Shown here one piece after another: positions 8,229-17,524 of a DNA stretch of 64,000 nucleotides. The number at the start of each line of letters is the position of its first letter. Position 1 is the stretch's first letter. A model generated the notes under the pieces. The model did not search any database, was not told the origin of the DNA, and saw nothing but the letters and a program-made list of their open reading frames with translations. Source of the stretch: Gp7-AA10 sp035636095. GTDB lineage: Bacteria > Acidobacteriota > Thermoanaerobaculia > Gp7-AA8. The stretch covers positions 82,792 through 146,791 of the forward strand of contig DASPZU010000007.1 in the NCBI GenBank assembly GCA_035636095.1. The letters run 5' to 3'. A program made the position numbers and the translations under genes.

Positions 8229-8963
8229 ATGCCCAGGCCCGGACCGAACGACTGGCTCGCGAATCACCCGGAAAAGGGACAAACGGTCGACGAATTCGTC
8301 CACTCCCGGCCTAACAAGTCTGACCCGCAGCACCGTACCATCTATCTCCAGCCCCTCGGCACCTTCGAACTCGGACCGTTGAAAGAATTCACGGAGGCGT
8401 TTTTCATGATGCCGGTGATGGTGCGACCGCCGATCGACTTGAAGAGGGCGCGCATCACGTCCAGGAACAATCCATACAGCGGTCAGCAGCAACTGCTGAC
8501 GACTGACATTCTTGCCTTTCTACATCGTCAGCTTCCGGCGGATGCTTTCTGCATGCTGGGAATCACGACCATCGATCTCTATCCCGATCCATCGTGGAAC
8601 TTCGTCTTCGGTCAGGCGGCGCTGCGCGATCGCGTAGGCGTTTATTCCTTCGCGCGCTATGGCGGCGATGGTCCGAAAATATTCTCCCAGCGGAGCTGCA
8701 AAGTCATCGCACACGAAACGTCGCACATGTTCGGCATCGAGCATTGCGTCTTCTATCGATGCGCGCTGAACGGGTCGAATCATCTGGCCGAGTCCGATGC
8801 GCGTCCGATGCATCTTTGTCCGGTTGACCTGCGCAAGCTGCAATGGAGTGTCGACTTCGATGCCATCGAACGCTATCGCCGCCTGCGCGCGGTGTGTGAG
8901 CGTGCGGGATTCACCGAAGAGGCGAATTGGTACGCCGCCGAGATCCGACGATGCGGCAAATGA
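8229..8963 (+). CDS. Archaemetzincin-like zinc metallopeptidase
   Basis: About 244 residues. The metzincin-type site HETSHMFGIEH supplies three zinc histidines and the catalytic Glu. It is followed at once by the archaemetzincin cysteine pattern CVFYRC...LCPVD. Canonical family members read Cx4CxM...CxxC; here the methionine position is Leu (CAL) and the last Cys is Asp (LCPVDLRKL). The N-terminal part has NDWLANHPEKGQT and RTIYLQPLGTF, typical of bacterial members. The open frame continues upstream to an ATG at 8157, but that stretch runs through a hairpin repeat, so ATG 8229 is used with caution. Substrates of the bacterial enzymes are unknown. Confidence 0.8.
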   Translation: MPRPGPNDWLANHPEKGQTVDEFVHSRPNKSDPQHRTIYLQPLGTFELGPLKEFTEAFFMMPVMVRPPIDLKRARITSRNNPYSGQQQLLTTDILAFLHRQLPADAFCMLGITTIDLYPDPSWNFVFGQAALRDRVGVYSFARYGGDGPKIFSQRSCKVIAHETSHMFGIEHCVFYRCALNGSNHLAESDARPMHLCPVDLRKLQWSVDFDAIERYRRLRAVCERAGFTEEANWYAAEIRRCGK

Positions 8964-8965
8964 CT

Positions 8966-9050
8966 TGCCCCCTAGTCCCTCGCCCCGCGCAGCGGGGAGA
9001 GGGTGGCGCGGAGCGCCGGGTGACCTTCTCCCCGCACGCGGGGAGAAGGA
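8966..9050. repeat. REP-like palindrome, family R2 copy 1
   Basis: Contains CCTCGCCCCGC/GCGGGGAGAGG and a second hairpin CTTCTCCCCGC/GCGGGGAGAAG. Related elements lie at 21466-21530 and 53534-53639. It fills the gap between two same-strand peptidase genes. Confidence 0.75.
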
Positions 9051-9884
9051 ATGCATATGCAGCTAGCCGAGATAATCGGAACTTTGGCCGGAACAATCGG
9101 TGAACGCAATGCGACGCGGCCGCGCGCGTACGCCGATGCGGCGGCCTTCATCGAGCAGTCGCTTCCATCGGCATCGCGGCACACATTCGATTCCGGCGTG
9201 AACATCGAGTGCCAGATTCGCGGCAACGACGAAATCATCATCGTCGGCGCGCATTACGACACCGTCCCCGGATCACCGGGCGCGGATGACAATGGCAGCG
9301 GCGTCGCGGCCATGATCACGATTGCGAAACATTTCGCCGCCGGGGTCGGCGGCGCTCCACCGAGGCGCACGATCCGTTTCGTAGCCTTCGCGAACGAGGA
9401 GCCGCCCTTCTTCGCCACACCGCAGATGGGGAGCTTGCGCTATGCAGAGAGATGTCGCGAGCGGAACGAAAGAGTCGTCGCGATGTTCAGCCTCGAGACG
9501 ATCGGCTATTTCAGCGACGCGCCAAGCTCGCAGCAGTATCCGTCGATGCTGCATCTGATCTATCCGTCGTCCGCGAATTTCATCGCCTTCGTCTCGAATC
9601 TCAAATCGCGGGCGCTGCTGCGGCAGTCTGTCCGCGAATTCCGCAAAGTTAGCGACGTTCCGGCGGAGAGCGGCGCACTGCCGGAATTCATTGCGGGAGT
9701 CTCCTGGTCCGATCAATGGGCGTTCTGGCAATGCGGTTATCCGGCGGTGATGGTCACCGACACCGCGCTGTTTCGAAATCCGCATTACCACACTGCCACC
9801 GACCGGCCGCAAACGCTCGACTACCACCGCCTGACACGCGTCGTGGACGGCCTCACCGGCGTTGTGCGGGAGCTGGCGAGATAA
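9051..9884 (+). CDS. M28-family zinc aminopeptidase
   Basis: 277 residues with the two-zinc site of M28 peptidases: AHYDTVPGSPGADDNGSG (zinc His and bridging Asp), FANEEPPFF (catalytic/zinc Glu pair), a further acidic ligand in SLETIGY, and the last His in NPHYHTATD. No signal peptide is visible, so the product may act in the cytoplasm on small peptides. Start is ATG 9051 or 9057 (MHMQ), immediately after repeat R2, with no clear Shine-Dalgarno. The 3' end overlaps the convergent phosphatase gene by 32 bp. Confidence 0.85.
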   Translation: MHMQLAEIIGTLAGTIGERNATRPRAYADAAAFIEQSLPSASRHTFDSGVNIECQIRGNDEIIIVGAHYDTVPGSPGADDNGSGVAAMITIAKHFAAGVGGAPPRRTIRFVAFANEEPPFFATPQMGSLRYAERCRERNERVVAMFSLETIGYFSDAPSSQQYPSMLHLIYPSSANFIAFVSNLKSRALLRQSVREFRKVSDVPAESGALPEFIAGVSWSDQWAFWQCGYPAVMVTDTALFRNPHYHTATDRPQTLDYHRLTRVVDGLTGVVRELAR

Positions 9885-11034
9885 AAAGCGCGGTGGCGTC
9901 ATCCTCGATGCGTACGCCAGGCACGGCGCGGACGCTCGACAGAAGCTCGTCGATTGATTTTGCGCCGGCAGCGAATTGCTCGACGCGTTCGTATCCGATC
10001 GGTTCCTCGCCCACCAATGCCTCGGGGAGCCCGTCCGAAAAAAGCAGAAGGCGCGCGCCGTTTCGGAGATCGACCGACATTTTCTCGTAGCCGCGGTCGC
10101 GCCGGATGCCGAGCGGAAGCCGATCGCCACCGCACACGATGGGCTGACACGCGCCGTTGTTGATCAGCAGCGGATCGGGCATTCCGGCGTTCACGATCTC
10201 GACGCGACCTCGAGAATCGCAATGCGCGTAGACCATGGCAACGAATTCTCGCTTCTCCAATTCATCACAAAGCTTGGCGTTCAGCGCGCGCATGACGGCG
10301 ATGGCGTCGCGCGATGAAGTCGCCAGCAGCGACACCGCCGCCTTGCACGATGCCATGATCAGGCTGGCGGCCATTCCCTTGCCCGAAACGTCTGCCACCA
10401 GAACCGCGAGCGACCCGTCGTCGAGCCGCATGACGTCGTAGAAGTCGCCGCCGATGATGTGGGCGGCCTCGGTGCGAGCGCTGACATGAAATCCGTTCGC
10501 GTCGATCTCCGGCGGCGGAAGGAGACGCCGCTGCACCGCACGGGCGATCTCCAGCTCTTTCTCGGCGAATTCGTGTTCCTTCAGCCGGGCCTGCGCGGCC
10601 GCGAGCCGATCCTGGCGCTTCTGGTTGTGATGCAGAAGGAATCCGACCACGCATGAGATCAGGACCGCGGCAGTGATCGCGTAAATGAAATGAAACGAAT
10701 GAAAGCGAAAATCAGTCTCTTCCGCTCCGTACAGTGAAGCGACGATCACCAGTCCGAGAAAGAATCCCAGCCAGGTGCCGAGGGCGTACAGGATCGTGCG
10801 GAAGATGAGGGGGATTCGACTCTGCTCGATCGCCCAGCTCGACATTGTCTCCAGACCGCGCGAGAGCAGCAGAATCGAAACAGCAAGAATCGAGTTCCTG
10901 ACAAGGGTGTGCACCGAAGGCAGCGCGTTCCTGGCGCCGCTGTCGAGCAGCGAGAACGCACACCCGATCGCGATCCCCAGCAGCGCCTCGCGCAACGGAT
11001 CGCGCCACGAGCGCCAGCCGTAAGTTCGATTCAT
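9853..11034 (-). CDS. SpoIIE/RsbU-type PP2C serine phosphatase, membrane-anchored
   Basis: 393 residues. The N-terminal 140 hold about four membrane helices (for example LREALLGIAIGCAFSLL and FIYAITAAVLISCVVGFLL). A coiled linker with EIARAVQRRLLP leads to the SpoIIE domain with GGDFYDVMRL, VADVSGKGMAASLIM, VNAGMPDP, LLLFSDGLPEA and EDDATALFI, the metal-binding motifs of this phosphatase family. Such enzymes dephosphorylate anti-sigma-factor antagonists in partner-switch signalling; no partner genes are nearby. A longer frame to 11226 overlaps the divergent reductase, so ATG 11034 is chosen. Confidence 0.85.
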   Translation of the reverse strand: MNRTYGWRSWRDPLREALLGIAIGCAFSLLDSGARNALPSVHTLVRNSILAVSILLLSRGLETMSSWAIEQSRIPLIFRTILYALGTWLGFFLGLVIVASLYGAEETDFRFHSFHFIYAITAAVLISCVVGFLLHHNQKRQDRLAAAQARLKEHEFAEKELEIARAVQRRLLPPPEIDANGFHVSARTEAAHIIGGDFYDVMRLDDGSLAVLVADVSGKGMAASLIMASCKAAVSLLATSSRDAIAVMRALNAKLCDELEKREFVAMVYAHCDSRGRVEIVNAGMPDPLLINNGACQPIVCGGDRLPLGIRRDRGYEKMSVDLRNGARLLLFSDGLPEALVGEEPIGYERVEQFAAGAKSIDELLSSVRAVPGVRIEDDATALFISPAPAQRR

Positions 11035-11064
11035 TGTTGGTGATACGAGTGTACCCTTGCGCGG

Positions 11065-12081
11065 TTGCGCACCCTTTTCTTCACCGGTTATCCCGGCTTT
11101 CTCGGATCGGCGCTGTTGCCGCGAGTGCTGGCGCGCGATCCGAAATCGGTTGCAGTCTGCCTGGTGCAACCGAAATTCGCTTCCCTGGCGCGCGACCGCG
11201 CTCGCGGCCTGGGCGATCGCGTTCACATCCTGGAAGGCGATCTCACCGCTCCGATCAACGTTTCACCGGCCGACGTCGCGGAGATCTACCATCTGGCGGC
11301 CATCTACGATCTCTCGGTGTCGCGCGACCGCGGAATGTGCGTGAACGTGGATGGCACGCGCAACGTCCTCGATTTCGCGGAGCGCTGCACCTCGCTGCAG
11401 CGATTGCATTACATCTCGACGTGCTACGTCAGCGGCCGCTACGACGGAGTCTTTCGCGAGGACGACCTCGATTTCGGGCAGCGCTTCAACAATTACTACG
11501 AGGAGACGAAGTTTCTCGCCGAAGTTCAGGTCCGAAAACGTATACAAATACCATCAACGATTTATCGCCCGGCGGTGGTCGTCGGTGACAGCCAAAGCGG
11601 CGCGACGCAAAAGTACGACGGGCCCTACTACGTCATGCAGTGGATTCTGCGGCAGCCGCGCATCGCGGTCTTGCCGGTGGTCGGAAGACCGAAGAAGCAT
11701 CGCTTCAACGTCGTGCCCCGCGATTTCATCATCGACGCAATCGACTACCTGAGCTCTCATGGAAAAGCGCAGTGCTATCAGCTCGCCGATCCCGCGCCGC
11801 TGACCGTCAACGAAATCCTCACCGCAATCGCCTCGGCGACACAGCACAAGATCATTCGCGTGCCGCTGCCGCTGGCAGTGGCGAAGCTGGGCGCGCCGCT
11901 CTTGCGCATTCCGCCGGCAGCCGTGAACTATTTCACGCAGTCGACCGTCTACGACACCACCAACGCGCAGCGCGATCTCGCCGGATCCAGCATCTCAGTT
12001 CCGCGTTTCAGCGACTACGCCGCGCGGCTGGTCGAGTTCGTTCGAACGCACCCCGACATTCCGGCTGCGGGGATGGCCTAA
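11065..12081 (+). CDS. Extended short-chain dehydrogenase/reductase (male-sterility/epimerase type)
   Basis: 338 residues with the Rossmann motif FFTGYPGFLGSAL and the active-site YYEETKFLAE (YxxxK). Between them are GDLTAP and IYHLAAIYDLS, typical of NAD-binding_4 (fatty acyl/thioester reductase-like) and NDP-sugar epimerase SDRs. The only plausible in-frame start is TTG 11065; no ATG or GTG exists before the glycine motif. It is divergent from the phosphatase (30 bp) and overlaps the convergent monooxygenase gene by 87 bp. Substrate not predictable. Confidence 0.8.
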   Translation: MRTLFFTGYPGFLGSALLPRVLARDPKSVAVCLVQPKFASLARDRARGLGDRVHILEGDLTAPINVSPADVAEIYHLAAIYDLSVSRDRGMCVNVDGTRNVLDFAERCTSLQRLHYISTCYVSGRYDGVFREDDLDFGQRFNNYYEETKFLAEVQVRKRIQIPSTIYRPAVVVGDSQSGATQKYDGPYYVMQWILRQPRIAVLPVVGRPKKHRFNVVPRDFIIDAIDYLSSHGKAQCYQLADPAPLTVNEILTAIASATQHKIIRVPLPLAVAKLGAPLLRIPPAAVNYFTQSTVYDTTNAQRDLAGSSISVPRFSDYAARLVEFVRTHPDIPAAGMA

Positions 12082-13098
12082 CAGCGGAATCACCTCCCCT
12101 GCGAAACGGTCCATCTCCTCCGCCTGCGGGCTGAATTGCAGGAGCGTGAGATCGAGTCCGGCATGCTGTAACGCGTCGAGACGCTCGGCGATGAGATCGG
12201 GAGTCCCGATCAGCCCTGTCCGCAGTCCGCGATTGGAGACCGAATATTCCTCGACCGACATCGCCTGCTCGAGCTGCGTGCCGGCAAGCCACTGTTGATA
12301 GTTCGCGAAACCGGCCGCCGATGCCCGAACGTCGGTGATGCGCGCCAGCTCCCGATTCGCCTGCTCCACCGACGGCCGGCAGATCACGAATCCCGCCACG
12401 CCGAAGATCAGCGGCGGCGCCTGAGGCGCGAGCCGTTCGCGGCGTGCGCGCATGTCGGCGATCTTGGCAGCCAGTCGTTCGGGCGGATCGCCGTGCATGA
12501 CGTAGGCGTCAGCGTCACGCGCGATCAGATTCTTCGCGGCATCGGACTCACCTCCGGCGTAAACCGGGGGAATCCGGACCGGCTTCGGCTCGACGATGGC
12601 GTTCTCGATCCGATAGAACTCGCCGCGATGCGTGAACCGCCGCTCGCGCCACAGCCCTCGAATGACGCGCAACCACTCTTCCGTCCGCGCGTAACGCGCG
12701 TCGTGCACATCGAATGGCAGTCCCTGCTGCTCGGCCTCGTCGCGCCACCACGATGAGACGACATTGAGCGCCACGCGGCCGCCGCTGATGTGATCGATAT
12801 TGGCGGCTTCCTTGGCCAGGAGTCCGGGATGATGAAAATTCGGCCTGACCGCAACCATCAGCTCCAGCCGGCGCGTGACCGCCGCCAGCGCCGCCGCCGT
12901 CGACCAGGCGTCGAGGCTGGGAGCGTCGACGCCCTTGATGTCGTTCAGATTCAGCTCGGCAATCAGCGTGATATCGAATCCGATCTGCTCGCTGCGCACG
13001 GCCAGATCGCGCACGTAGCGCCACGACGCTTCCATCCCCTCGTCTTCGACGTTGCGCAGCCATCCCCCGAAGACCGGCAGCCAGTATCCGAATCTCAT
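11995..13098 (-). CDS. LLM-class flavin-dependent monooxygenase of the SsuD/SfnG (sulfonate/sulfone) group
   Basis: 367 residues, luciferase-like TIM barrel. FGYWLPVFGG at the N-terminus, RPNFHHPGLLAKEAANIDH, SGGRVALNVVSSW, and VYAGGESDAAKNLIARDAD followed by MHGDPPE align by eye with equivalent segments of alkanesulfonate monooxygenase SsuD and dimethylsulfone monooxygenase SfnG. Family members use reduced FMN and O2 to release sulfite or sulfinate, providing sulfur when sulfate or cysteine is scarce. Its ATG overlaps the stop of the upstream ATP-grasp gene (ATGA), so the two are translationally coupled and share the Cys-leader attenuator upstream. The exact substrate is unknown. Confidence 0.85.
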   Translation of the reverse strand: MRFGYWLPVFGGWLRNVEDEGMEASWRYVRDLAVRSEQIGFDITLIAELNLNDIKGVDAPSLDAWSTAAALAAVTRRLELMVAVRPNFHHPGLLAKEAANIDHISGGRVALNVVSSWWRDEAEQQGLPFDVHDARYARTEEWLRVIRGLWRERRFTHRGEFYRIENAIVEPKPVRIPPVYAGGESDAAKNLIARDADAYVMHGDPPERLAAKIADMRARRERLAPQAPPLIFGVAGFVICRPSVEQANRELARITDVRASAAGFANYQQWLAGTQLEQAMSVEEYSVSNRGLRTGLIGTPDLIAERLDALQHAGLDLTLLQFSPQAEEMDRFAGEVIPLLGHPRSRNVGVRSNELDQPRGVVAETRN

Positions 13099-14069
13099 GC
13101 GACCGCCCTTCGCACCATCACATCTTCCAGCGCGTCGACGAGCTTCACGGTCGGATCGAAGCCGATCACCTGCACCGGATCGGCGACGAAGTTCGACAGC
13201 GCGTTGATGTCGTAGAAGTAGACCGCACCATCGCGGCTGCTCTCCAGGTATTCGATTCCGCCAACGTCGATCTGCGCGTCCGACGCAATCCGTTCGGCGG
13301 CCTCGATCAATTCCGGCGAGGGCGTGAACGGCTCGACGCTCAGGCCGGCATTGGCAGCTCCCACCGGGCAGGCGATGCTGGTCAGCTCGCGTCCGTCGAC
13401 GGTTTTGCAGACGTCGGCCGGGCAGAGATTGAAGTCTTCGGTGTCGCCGAGGTGAATGCGGATGCCGTAGAGGTATTCGCCGTTGAGCGTCTCGATCCGG
13501 ACGATGCTGTTGCCGCGCGGCTTGTGATACTCCTGCGCCAGCAGCACGCCATCGAGTCCGGCCGCGATCGATTTGTCGTAGACCGCTTTCACCAGATCGA
13601 TGGGGTGATCGAAGCGCACGATGCCCGCCCCGCTTCCGCCGATGTTCGGCTTCACCACGATCGGAAACTCGAGCGACTCGGCGGCCTGGGGCAGCGAATC
13701 GATCTCAGCGACCACGCGCGTTCTGGGCGCACGAATTCCGAGCCGCGCCAGAAGCGCGATCTGCAAGGCCTTGCTGGTCTCGATGCGAAAAGCGGCCGCG
13801 CCGTTGAAGACGTCGATGCCGTGCGATTCCAGCCACGCCAGATAGTCGTGGGTCGCGAAGATCGCTCCCCCCCGCCCGCGCCGCCACGCCGATGGGCTCA
13901 TCCGGTTGAAGGCCGCCGACAGCAGAGGCGGCTGTCCGGCCGGGTCGAACGCGTGACCATCGGCGTGCAGGCGCACGTACGGGGTGCCGCGGCGATCGAG
14001 CTCCGCAAAAAGCGGGCGGAACCAGTCGGGGTGTTCGTAGAAGATCAGAAGGGGTCGCGTGAGGGTCAT
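13095..14069 (-). CDS. RimK/GshB-like ATP-grasp ligase
   Basis: 324 residues. The ATP-grasp core includes FPIVVKPNIGGSGAGI (nucleotide-binding lysine and glycine loop) and the Mg-binding end YFYDINALSNF (D-x-N). Enzymes of this group couple ATP hydrolysis to carboxylate-amine ligation, as in glutathione synthesis or protein tail glutamylation. First gene of an operon with the sulfonate-type monooxygenase, preceded by a strong Shine-Dalgarno (AAGGAG at 14083-14078, 8 nt spacing) and by a terminator plus a short Cys-rich leader ORF. A role in making or modifying a thiol or sulfur compound would fit but is inference. Confidence 0.8.
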   Translation of the reverse strand: MTLTRPLLIFYEHPDWFRPLFAELDRRGTPYVRLHADGHAFDPAGQPPLLSAAFNRMSPSAWRRGRGGAIFATHDYLAWLESHGIDVFNGAAAFRIETSKALQIALLARLGIRAPRTRVVAEIDSLPQAAESLEFPIVVKPNIGGSGAGIVRFDHPIDLVKAVYDKSIAAGLDGVLLAQEYHKPRGNSIVRIETLNGEYLYGIRIHLGDTEDFNLCPADVCKTVDGRELTSIACPVGAANAGLSVEPFTPSPELIEAAERIASDAQIDVGGIEYLESSRDGAVYFYDINALSNFVADPVQVIGFDPTVKLVDALEDVMVRRAVA

Positions 14070-14112
14070 GCGTGCATCTCCTTTTCGGGTGCACGACGCG
14101 ACGTCGACGGGA

Positions 14113-14153
14113 GCAAAAAAGAAAAAACCCGCAACGGCGCGCCGTGCGGGTTT
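14113..14153 (-). terminator. Intrinsic terminator/attenuator before the ATP-grasp operon
   Basis: On the minus strand AAACCCGCACGGC pairs with GCCGTTGCGGGTTT: nine base pairs, one bulged U, then three or four more around a tiny loop. It is followed by TTTTTTC and TTTTTTG. This is the strongest terminator in the window, and it stands between the leader ORF stop (14175) and the ATP-grasp Shine-Dalgarno (14083), where an attenuator would be. Confidence 0.85.
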
Positions 14154-14174
14154 CTGTGATCGATGTGCTCTCTG

Positions 14175-14243
14175 TCAGGTCAGCGACACTTCACCCGCAT
14201 GCGTGTTCGGACAAGGACACATGCATCCGATGAAGTGCGTCAT
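14175..14243 (-). CDS. Leaderless Cys-rich leader peptide (22 aa), putative cysteine attenuator
   Basis: The ORF starts at ATG 14243 and reads MTHFIGCMCPCPNTHAGEV then SLT. Cys codons 7, 9 and 11, with Met 8, give four sulfur residues in five codons. The predicted transcription start falls at 14246-14243, so the message would be leaderless. Leader nt 45-51 (TGCGGGT, 14199-14193) are perfectly complementary to ACCCGCA (14151-14145) in the 5' arm of the terminator. Nt 20-27 can pair with nt 38-47 to block this. The arrangement matches class I attenuation: ribosomes stalling at Cys codons would free the antiterminator. Caveat: the ORF is in frame with the end of the broken gene upstream. Confidence 0.6.
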   Translation of the reverse strand: MTHFIGCMCPCPNTHAGEVSLT

Positions 14244-14252
14244 TCGCGAGCC

Positions 14253-14282
14253 GTTATACCGCGCGTCGCCTGGCCGCGTCAA
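14253..14282 (-). promoter_or_regulatory. Sigma70-type promoter of the Cys-leader/ATP-grasp/monooxygenase operon
   Basis: TTGACG (14282-14277), an 18-nt spacer and TATAAC (14258-14253) on the minus strand. The expected start is 7 nt beyond the -10 box, within 0-3 nt of the leader ATG at 14243. Confidence 0.7.
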
Positions 14283-16321
14283 CCGGTGTGGCAGAAACAG
14301 ACGGAAGTGAAACCGTTCTGTGCTGGTTGTTCCACCACGGCCGTAAACGACGAAAGGGCCCTGCACGGGCGCGGCGCCGAATTCATTGAAGCCTGTCGTC
14401 GCGACATTCGCGTATCCCAGCAATGCACCCGTGCGGGAGACGCGCGCGCCGCGAATGTCATCGTCGTGGCCATTCCAGTCAGGCCAGGTGACGAAAAATT
14501 CGTTTCCGTTTGCGGCGATGGCGGGCCCGCCGCCAACGAGGCCGACTCGCGCGATCTCAAAAAGAGGACCGGCGCCTGTTGAATTCAGCACCGCTCCTGC
14601 GATCGAGAAGCCGGGAAGCGGGAGGTGATACCACGCCGCGAGACACGTTCCCTCGCTGCAGACGAGCGCCGGATCGACGGGACTTCCGGGACGTGCATCG
14701 AGAAGCATCACATCCCCGGTCTCAAATCCGCTGCGCGAGATTCGGCGCGCCACCAGGCCGCGCTGATCCTGGAGATTCACGATCCAGTAACTGGTGCCGT
14801 CGAATCCGATCGCCGGTGTAAATCCGAGTCCGTAATCGAACGGGACTGAATTGATGAGAAGTCCATCGCGATTGACGCGTGCGCCGCGCAACCGCCGCAG
14901 ATAATCGCCATCGTCGCCGTCGTCCCAAACGACGAAATAGTTTTCTCCATCGAAAGCAACGTGAGGGAGCGAAAGCCCCTTTTCACTGTAGAGAATCTGG
15001 ATCGGACCGACGCTGCCGTCGGCGCGCACCAGCGCGGCGCGGACGAGCCGCACGCGGTCGCGAGGCTTGCCGGCGTCGCGTCAAACGACCAGGAAATCGC
15101 GTCCATCGCTCGCGATGCCCGAAGGGATACCGGTCGCTGCGATCTCGATTCCGCGCGAATCGAGAATCGATCCATCAGCCAAAAAGCGCGCGGCTACGAC
15201 GCGCGAGGGCTCATCGACTGTCGTTTCGCCCCACGCCACCAAGCCGATCGCACCATTGAAGATTGCGTTCGGCGCGAACTGGTCCGCGCGGCTGAACACA
15301 ATCGGGAATTCTCGTAGGCCACTCAGACGCGAGACCGGAATCAAAGCGCCCCAAACTTGCTGCGTCAGATAGAACGGCGTCCGCCGCCCATCGCTCCATG
15401 TCAGGAGATAGGAATCTCCATTCGAAGCTCCACGGAAGTTCCCCGCGTATGGCACCGTCGAAATCCGAAAGGAGACAGAGTCGATCGCTTCGCCGGCCGA
15501 ATCGAGGCGTACGCCGAACGCGCCGCCTTCGTTCGCCGACGTAAAGAGAAATCCATTTGCGCTCGCGGTCAGCGTGATATTGCTCCCCCCGGAGCCGGGA
15601 ACGTGATGGAGCGATCCATTCGTGAGATTCACGATCGTGCCATCCAGCGCCGCGACCAGAATGTTGCTGCTGTTAGATGCCGCTGCGCCGATCGAAATGA
15701 TGCCGGCCACCGTCACCGATGGCTTGACCGTGCCGTCGTTGAGAATCGGAGTCGCCTTGTTGCCGGAGAAGACCAGATAACCATCGGATGTAGCGACGGC
15801 CGCTGTCATGCGGATGTCGATCGTTGCCAATACGCGATCAAGGTCCGCATTGAGAAGCGAAACGTGGGACACAAAGTCTCGGCCAAGCGGTGCGCACCAC
15901 GAAAACAGCACGTTGCGGCCATTCCAGCTGACGCCGTCGGTATAGAACGCACGGATTGCGAAGTCCACGTCGCGCTGGAGCACTTCCCCGTTTGCGCTGA
16001 CTCGCGCGTAGAAACCCTCACAGACGATGAGGTAGGTGGACCCCGTCCAGACAATCTGGGCGAAATCGCTCGGCCGATCCGAGATCACGAATTCGCCGTC
16101 GATCAGCTCGCCCGATGCGCTTATGCGCTGGCCGCGGACGCCATCGCGACTCCACACCGCGAGATAGTCGCGGCCATCCGTCGCGACTTCGGGATCGAAC
16201 TGGGCGTAGACCGACGGCACGATGGCCGGCTCCGGCAGCGGAATGTCCTTCGCGAGAAGCAGACATGCGTAGGCGATCAGCACGAGGATATTTCGCATCA
16301 AGAGTTAGTACGGTTATGGAT

Positions 16322-17422
<1,101 letters not shown>

Positions 17423-17524
17423 GGATTCTCCTCAACAGATCCTGTAACCAAAACCCTCCCGTGGCATCCAAAGGGGTGAAACTTTTCAGCCGCGCGCGCC
17501 GTTCGGATGCGCAGGAGGTCTCCC

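Larger units (their letters stand above)
14175..16298 (-). pseudogene. Secreted internal-repeat protein interrupted by an in-frame TGA
   Basis: The ATG at 16298 begins an exported protein (MRNILVLIAYACLLLAKDIP) made of repeated beta-propeller-like units with the motif DGxxYxxVW (DGRDYLAVWSRDG, FDGENYFVVWDDG). The frame is cut by TGA at 15083-15081, exactly where the repeat expects Trp: GRDFLVV-stop-RDAGKPRD. It then continues in the same frame to a stop at 14175. One base change (TGG to TGA) explains it, so this is a recent pseudogene, a sequencing error or a readthrough site. The natural C-terminus is uncertain: after FHFRLFLPHR the frame runs through the leader promoter. TACTAA lies 6 nt before the ATG (leaderless). 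No function known. Confidence 0.7.

Noticed and set aside
14175..14243. Cys-rich 22-mer as a RiPP precursor matured by the adjacent ATP-grasp
   Set aside because: Promoter, terminator and the alternative RNA helices fit attenuation better, and the ORF has no leader/core structure. It cannot be fully excluded.
15081..15083. TGA as a tryptophan codon (genetic code 4/25)
   Set aside because: TGA ends many intact genes in the window (for example 3593-5524 and 6253-7860), so the standard code applies.
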